DNA of 37,072 nt from WS-7 sp036505295 (GTDB taxonomy: Bacteria; Eisenbacteria; RBG-16-71-46; SZUA-252). The DNA is taken from positions 1 through 37,072 of the forward strand of contig DASXTQ010000035.1 of assembly GCA_036505295.1 (NCBI GenBank). Reading direction: 5' to 3'. A program made the translations under genes and the position numbers. Position 1 is the stretch's first letter, and each line of letters begins with the position of its first letter. Positions 32,481 to 37,072 of this stretch are shown one piece after another. The notes under the pieces were generated by a model. That model was not told the origin of the DNA. It was given only the letters and a program-made list of their open reading frames with translations, and did not search any database.

Positions 32481-34103
32481 CTAGCGGATGACCGGGATCG
32501 TGTGGAAGTTCTCCGCCGGAGGAGGCGAGGTAACCGTCCACTCCAGAGTCCGGGTTTCGTCCGAATGGTTCCACGGGTCCGCGGGGGCGCGCCTCCCCCG
32601 CCACAGGCTCAACAGCATGTTGAGGGCGAAGATCGTCATGCCGATGCCAAGCACCGCGGCGCCGGCGCTCGCGACGTGGTTCCAGCTCGCGAACTCAGGA
32701 CGATACGTGTAGATGCGGCGCGGCATGCCCAGCATGCCCATCATGTGCATCGGCATGAACGTGAGGTTCATCCCGATGAACGTGAGCCAGAAATGCACCT
32801 TGCCCCAGGTCTCGTTATAGAGCTTCCCCGAGATCTTCGGGAACCAGTAGTAGATGCCCGCCATGATCGCCATCAGCGACCCGCCGAAAAGCACGTAGTG
32901 CAGGTGCGCGACCACGAAGTAGGTGTCGTGAACCTGCACGTCGAACGGCACGAGCGCAAGCCAGATGCCCGTGATCCCGCCGATGATGAACAGGGCGATG
33001 AATCCGAGGCCGAAGAGCATCGGGGTCTTGAATCGGAGCGAGCCGCCCCAGATGGTCGCGAGCCAGGACCAGATCTTGATCCCGGTCGGCACCGCGATCA
33101 CCATGGACGCGAAGCTGAAGAACTGGCGGAGCCGGTAATCGATGCCGGTCGCGAACATGTGATGTCCCCAGACCAGGAATCCGATGAACCCGATTCCAGC
33201 GGTCGCGAGAACCATTCCCTTATAGCCGAAGAGGTGCTTCCCAGAGAACGCCGGCAGGACCTGGGAGATCATCCCCATGCCCGGAAGCACCATGATGTAG
33301 ACGGCGGGATGCGAGTAGAACCAGAAGAGGTGCTGCCACAGGACCGGATCCCCCCCCGCCACAGCTTGGAAGAAGCCCGTTCCGAACATGCGGTCGGTGA
33401 GCGCCATGGTGAGGGCCCCCGCGAGAATCGGGGTCGCGATGAGGATGATCGTCTGGGTGACCAGCACCGTCCAGCAGAACATCGGCATCTTGAACATCTT
33501 CATGCCCGGCGCTCGGAGATTCAGGATCGTCACGACGAAGTTGATCCCGCCCAGGATCGAGGAGGCTCCCGCGAGATGGAGCCCCAAGATCCAGAGGTCG
33601 ACGCCGGGACCCGGCGAGTACTGGCGGTTCGTGAGGGGTGGATAGCTCGTCCAGCCCGCCGCCGCCGCGCCTCCCTGGAGGAACAGGCTCGCGAGCATGA
33701 GCGAGCCGGCCGGGACCAAAAGCCAGAAGCTCACCGCGTTCAGGCGTGGGAACGCCATGTCGCGTGCCCCGATCTGAATCGGCACGACGTAGTTCGAGAT
33801 CCCCGCCATGATCGGGATCGTGAAGAAGAAGACCATGAAGGTCCCATGGAGCGACATGATCTGGTTGTAGACTTCGGGGCGGAGGACGTGAAGCCCGGGC
33901 GCGGCGAGCTGGGTCCGCATGACCATCGCGAACGCGCCGGCGATCGCGAAGAAAAAGAACGCGAGCCAGATGTACATCACCCCGATCAGCTTGTGATCGC
34001 TTGTGAGAAGCCACTTGAGAATGCCCGTCCTCGGCGTTGTGCCGGGGTGAACGGCCTCCGCGTGCGGCGGGCCCGGTCTGGCGACGACGGTGCCGGCTTC
34101 CAT
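32481..34103 (-). CDS. ctaD: Cytochrome c oxidase subunit I, A2-type
   Basis: 540 residues from the ATG at 34103, which lies 5 bases after the coxB stop and follows AGGA. A longer in-frame start at 34217 runs into coxB and is rejected. Twelve membrane segments. Ligands: haem a/a3 and CuB histidines in IMSLHGTFMVFF, HLFWFYSHPAVYIMVLPG, VWGHHMFATGID and HDTYFVVAHLHYVLFGG. Helix VI reads YSHPAVY instead of GHPEVY: the D-channel glutamate is missing and the YS pair is present, which defines the A2 type of haem-copper oxidase (as in Rhodothermus marinus caa3). This subunit carries oxygen reduction and proton pumping in the cytoplasmic membrane. Confidence 0.96.
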   Translation of the reverse strand: MEAGTVVARPGPPHAEAVHPGTTPRTGILKWLLTSDHKLIGVMYIWLAFFFFAIAGAFAMVMRTQLAAPGLHVLRPEVYNQIMSLHGTFMVFFFTIPIMAGISNYVVPIQIGARDMAFPRLNAVSFWLLVPAGSLMLASLFLQGGAAAAGWTSYPPLTNRQYSPGPGVDLWILGLHLAGASSILGGINFVVTILNLRAPGMKMFKMPMFCWTVLVTQTIILIATPILAGALTMALTDRMFGTGFFQAVAGGDPVLWQHLFWFYSHPAVYIMVLPGMGMISQVLPAFSGKHLFGYKGMVLATAGIGFIGFLVWGHHMFATGIDYRLRQFFSFASMVIAVPTGIKIWSWLATIWGGSLRFKTPMLFGLGFIALFIIGGITGIWLALVPFDVQVHDTYFVVAHLHYVLFGGSLMAIMAGIYYWFPKISGKLYNETWGKVHFWLTFIGMNLTFMPMHMMGMLGMPRRIYTYRPEFASWNHVASAGAAVLGIGMTIFALNMLLSLWRGRRAPADPWNHSDETRTLEWTVTSPPPAENFHTIPVIR

Positions 34104-34108
34104 TTTTC

Positions 34109-34816
34109 CTAGGCTCCCTTCTTCTTCTGCTCGATCCAGCGCTCGAACTCTTCGGGGGTCACGACGTTCACCGTGATGAACATCTGGCCGTGGAGAACGC
34201 CGCACAGCTCGGCGCACTGACCCTCATACGTGCCGGGGTGGTCCACCTGGAACCACACGTGGTTGATCCTCCCCGGGTTGGCATCCATCTTAATGCCAAA
34301 ATCGGGCACGAACCAGCTATGCACCACGTCGATCGAGGTCACGTTCGCCGAAATGGTCTTCCCGTAGGGGACGACGAGCGGCTCGTTGGCAAAGATGACC
34401 CCGTACTTGGGATAGCGGTACTCCCAGAACCACTGGTGCCCGACCACCTCGATTTGGAGATCCGATTTCGGGGTCGTCTCCATGTACTTCATCGTGGTGA
34501 ACGCGGGGCCCGAGAGAATCACCATCGCGATCGCCGGGATCGCAGTCCAGACGATTTCCAGTTTGAAGTTCTCGTGCCAGGTGGCGGCCGGGACCCCCGG
34601 CTTGGCGCGGAACCGCAAGACCGCGATCAAGAGGAGCCCCTCCGCCAGAATGAAGAAGAACGCGGTGACCGCCACAGCCTTGTAGAAAAGCGTCCGCACC
34701 TCGCGCGCCACGGGCGTCGCGGGGTGAAGCAGCCACGCGCCCGCCGGGCTCGCGATGAGCGCGGCAGCTGCGATGCCTAGCCCGAGGATGAGGATTAACG
34801 CCCAACGCTTTTTCAT
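34109..34816 (-). CDS. ctaC: Cytochrome c oxidase subunit II
   Basis: 235 residues. An N-terminal signal or membrane segment (ALILILGLGIAAAALIA), two hydrophobic helices (AVTAFFFILAEGLLLIAVL; IVWTAIPAIAMVILSG), then a cupredoxin domain. The CuA ligands are in SIDVVHSWFVPDFG and GQCAELCGVLHGQMFI (two Cys, His, Met, Glu), and the aromatic electron-entry patch is VGHQWFWEYRYP. There is no fused cytochrome c domain, so it is aa3- rather than caa3-like; the separate dihaem cytochrome just upstream may take that role. The start lies 1 base after that gene's stop. Confidence 0.95.
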   Translation of the reverse strand: MKKRWALILILGLGIAAAALIASPAGAWLLHPATPVAREVRTLFYKAVAVTAFFFILAEGLLLIAVLRFRAKPGVPAATWHENFKLEIVWTAIPAIAMVILSGPAFTTMKYMETTPKSDLQIEVVGHQWFWEYRYPKYGVIFANEPLVVPYGKTISANVTSIDVVHSWFVPDFGIKMDANPGRINHVWFQVDHPGTYEGQCAELCGVLHGQMFITVNVVTPEEFERWIEQKKKGA

Positions 34817-34817
34817 T

Positions 34818-35867
34818 TCAGCTCCGGTTCGCGCCGGCCGGCGCGGGAGCGGGACCCGATACGGCGCCGGCCGTGGTCCCCGCCTGCCGCGCTCGCAGGC
34901 TCATGGTGAAATCGTAGAGCGCGCGGATCTCGGCGCGCGAGAAATCTCCGTTTCCGGGCATCACGTAACCCGGTATCCCCTCCAGCACGAGCTTCTCGAA
35001 TCGGGCGGGGTCGCCCGCCCACCCTGTCCGCGACGCCGACAGCTTCATCGTCGTCACGTAGGCGTAGGGCGCGGATCCCAGCATGCGCACCCGGACTCCT
35101 CCCTCGCCCGACCCACCGTGGCAGGAGGCGCACCGCTCGGCGTAGATCGAGGCGCCGGGGCCCTCGGTAGGCACCGCCGCAATAGTGCCCGCGACGGGAT
35201 TCGGCTCCTCGAGGAGACGGAGCGCCAATTCCACGGGGATCGTGGGAGTTGCCTTGGCGGGACCTCCCGGCGTCCCCCCACCCGGTGGGCTCGTGCCGCC
35301 GCCCGGCGCTCCCCCGATCGGGCCCAGCCAGGCTAAGTCCTCCGGCTTGTCCTCTTCGGGCTTTGGCGACAGGCTGCGCACGAAATGCGCCAGCGCGAAG
35401 CGGTCCTCGAGCGGGATGCTCGTGAAGGCGGCCATCGCCGTCCCAGGAGATCCGGTCGATATGGTGCGAACGACGCGGACGACCCCTCCCCCGTATTTCC
35501 AGTAACCCTCGTGGAAGTTTCGCGGTTTCGGATTGAGCGCGACCGCGGCGGGTCCGTCCCCGAAGCCGTTCGCGCCGTGGCAGGAGGCGCAGTTGACCGC
35601 GAAGAGGTTCTTTCCCTTCGCGATCAGCTCGGGCGCCGGCTTCAGGAGCGCCGCCACATCCACCGACGTCCCCGGCTTCGTCCCGTTCGAATGCGTCTCG
35701 CCTCCACCCTCCTTCCCGGCCGAGCGCATGCCTGCCATGTAGGCAAGCGTCGCCACCAAGCCGAGCAGGACGCCCGTGACCACGAACTGGGCGATCATGA
35801 GACCCGCGGCGACGGGCTCCTCGTGTCTCGGGACGGGCGGAGGTTCGGGGTACCGCGTCTCCGTCAT
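34818..35867 (-). CDS. actE: Dihaem cytochrome c, ActE-like domain fused to a second cytochrome c domain
   Basis: 349 residues from the ATG at 35867, which overlaps the actF stop as ATGA. One membrane helix near the N-terminus (LMIAQFVVTGVLLGLVATLA). The first haem domain (residues ~80-170) has NCASCHGANGFGDGPAAVAL with LNPKPRNFHEGYWKYGGG, which is the ActE pattern of alternative complex III. A Gly/Pro-rich linker follows (GGAPGGGTSPPGGGTPGG). The second haem domain (~235-335) has RCASCHGGSGEGGV, with the methionine ligand probably in GYVMPGNGDF. ActE is usually monohaem, so the second domain looks like a fused electron carrier toward the CuA site of the oxidase (inference). The protein faces the periplasm. 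Confidence 0.85.
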   Translation of the reverse strand: MTETRYPEPPPVPRHEEPVAAGLMIAQFVVTGVLLGLVATLAYMAGMRSAGKEGGGETHSNGTKPGTSVDVAALLKPAPELIAKGKNLFAVNCASCHGANGFGDGPAAVALNPKPRNFHEGYWKYGGGVVRVVRTISTGSPGTAMAAFTSIPLEDRFALAHFVRSLSPKPEEDKPEDLAWLGPIGGAPGGGTSPPGGGTPGGPAKATPTIPVELALRLLEEPNPVAGTIAAVPTEGPGASIYAERCASCHGGSGEGGVRVRMLGSAPYAYVTTMKLSASRTGWAGDPARFEKLVLEGIPGYVMPGNGDFSRAEIRALYDFTMSLRARQAGTTAGAVSGPAPAPAGANRS

Positions 35868-37072
35868 GTATGGAACCTCACGCTTGCCTGAAAGTCGGGG
35901 TCCCCGTGCGGCGCGGCGGGGTGCCGGCTCAAGAACGACTGCACCGTCCAGCCGAAAAGTCCGATGAAGCCAAGCGCGACTCCCAGCTCATTCCAGCTCA
36001 GGACGGCGTGCTCCGGCGAGAACGCGGGATAGATGACCCAGTACATGTCGAGCCACTGGCCGATCACGACCGCGCTGGCCACGGTGAGCAGCACGATCTC
36101 GTTCTCCTTCAGCTTTTGGGGCATCAGCACGAAGAACGGAATCCCGAACTTGAGGACACCGACCGCGATTCCGATCGCACCCCACCCGGTGTAGATCCGA
36201 TGGATCATCCACTCGATCTCTTCCGGCAGGTTCGCATACCAGATGAGCATGAGCTGCGAGAATGCGATGTATGTCCAGAAGACGGCGAACGCGAAAATGT
36301 ACTTGCCGAGGTCATGGTAATGGGCCCGGCTCACGACACCTTGCAGGGCCCCCTGTCGCCTCAAAAGCACCGCCGCGATCGCGATCCCCGCGAGACCGCT
36401 CTCCCACAGCCCCGCCCAACAATAGACGCCGAAGATTGTGCTGTACCACGTCGGCTCGAGCGACATGAGCATGTCGAAGCTCGCGAGCGTGAAGGTGATC
36501 GCGAACGTGAGGATGAAAACCGCGGCGTATTTGACATTGGTCCTCGAGACCGTCACGTCGCGCGTCTCGTCCTGCTTCGTCGAGTTCCGCACGAAGAACC
36601 ACGAGAAGAACGTCCAGAGGGCCAGGAAGCTGACCATGCGCAGCACGAAGAGATTGCTGGAGAGATAGCCCCCCTTGGTGATCAGCTTCACGCTCTCCCC
36701 TTGTGTCGCCGCCGGGCTCGACCAGATGTAAACGTGGGGGATGCCGATCACCACGACCACGAACAGCAGAAACGCGACGGGAACGAACGAGGAGAACGCA
36801 TCGGCGATCCGCCGCACCGCCACGCTCCACGTCGCTCCGACCAAGTAGTGGATCGCCGTGAAAAACGTGCCGGCCAAGCCGAGACAGAGAAAGACCCAGT
36901 AGTTGTGGAGGAACGCAGCGTAGGCACGCGTCGGGTCGCTGTTCACCTCGAGGATGAAGGTGACGACGCCCATCGCGATCATGAGACCGAACAGAGCGCG
37001 CACGCCCATGGAAGCCGCGACGGGGGCGACGCGCGCCTTCTCCTCCGGATGCTGAGCCGCGTGGGCCAACGC
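35864..37072 (-). CDS. actF: Alternative complex III quinone-related membrane subunit ActF (5' end at window edge)
   Basis: About 400 residues in the window. A TTG at 37069 could be the start (protein AHAAQHPEEKARVAPV...), but the frame is open to the edge, so the true start may lie outside. About ten membrane segments. Features of the ActF/ActC-like NrfD-related family: FLHNYWVFLCLGLAGTFFTA, SFDMLMSLEPTWYSTIFGVY, YHDLGKYIFAFAVFWTYIAF, SQLMLIWYANLPEEIEWM. It belongs to the quinol:cytochrome c oxidoreductase that replaces the bc1 complex. The remaining act genes (actA-D) would be upstream, beyond the right edge. Confidence 0.87.
   Translation of the reverse strand, partial: ALAHAAQHPEEKARVAPVAASMGVRALFGLMIAMGVVTFILEVNSDPTRAYAAFLHNYWVFLCLGLAGTFFTAIHYLVGATWSVAVRRIADAFSSFVPVAFLLFVVVVIGIPHVYIWSSPAATQGESVKLITKGGYLSSNLFVLRMVSFLALWTFFSWFFVRNSTKQDETRDVTVSRTNVKYAAVFILTFAITFTLASFDMLMSLEPTWYSTIFGVYCWAGLWESGLAGIAIAAVLLRRQGALQGVVSRAHYHDLGKYIFAFAVFWTYIAFSQLMLIWYANLPEEIEWMIHRIYTGWGAIGIAVGVLKFGIPFFVLMPQKLKENEIVLLTVASAVVIGQWLDMYWVIYPAFSPEHAVLSWNELGVALGFIGLFGWTVQSFLSRHPAAPHGDPDFQASVRFHT

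Noticed and set aside
31785..34112. Plus-strand open frame of 775 codons opposite ctaA and ctaD
   Set aside because: Composition is His/Arg/Glu/Asp-rich shadow; the minus strand encodes complete haem A synthase and oxidase subunit I.
1..37072. CRISPR array, rRNA genes, prophage or other defence system
   Set aside because: No spaced direct repeats of CRISPR type, no rRNA sequence and no phage or defence genes were seen.

Overview
High-GC bacterial chromosomal DNA (roughly 65% G+C by eye). It encodes aerobic respiration (alternative complex III next to an aa3-type oxidase with haem A synthesis), a complete oxidative pentose-phosphate branch, and a large secreted repeat protein. The mixture (quinol:cytochrome c oxidoreductase of the Act type, A2-type haem-copper oxidase, OpcA, FG-GAP/PKD surface protein) suggests an uncultured lineage of the FCB/Gemmatimonadota/Eisenbacteria kind. 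That placement is inference; no rRNA or other marker gene is present.

Region 1 (1-10711), surface protein and glycosylation. A secreted protein of at least 1010 residues (minus strand, runs off the left edge) carries four cadherin-like repeats, a seven-repeat FG-GAP propeller, an Ig-like segment and a PKD domain. It is divergent from a TMTC-like membrane glycosyltransferase with TPRs. Then come a GT39-like membrane glycosyltransferase, a wrecked transposase gene, and a tightly overlapped trio: a DPM1-like GT2, a SAM methyltransferase and a second GT-C enzyme.

Region 2 (10932-18855), mixed housekeeping. tRNA-Leu(UAA), a CNNM/CorC-family protein lacking its C-terminal domain, an NHLRC2-like thioredoxin/NHL protein, and a secreted double-YHS protein whose reading frame is crossed by an in-frame UGA. 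The UGA lies in a C-U-x-x-C motif and a 7-bp hairpin follows it at the spacing of a bacterial SECIS element, so I call it a probable selenoprotein. Then an MFS transporter, an M3 metallopeptidase and a hemerythrin-like protein.

Region 3 (18855-30073), sugar-phosphate cluster: rpiB, pgi, (M48 lipoprotein peptidase on the other strand), VOC protein with a histone-like tail, tal, gnd, zwf, opcA, pgl, glk and a class I fructose-bisphosphate aldolase. From gnd to glk every junction is a 4-base ATGA or GTGA overlap, so this is one translationally coupled unit. It would convert glucose to glucose-6-phosphate, make NADPH through the oxidative branch, and return pentoses to glycolysis.

Region 4 (30083-37072, minus strand), respiratory operon: actF-like, dihaem actE-like cytochrome, coxB, coxA, ctaA, ctaB, ctaG. 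Quinol oxidation by alternative complex III would feed the fused dihaem cytochrome and then the CuA site of the oxidase; ctaA/ctaB make haem A and ctaG delivers CuB copper. No subunit III gene is present in the window.
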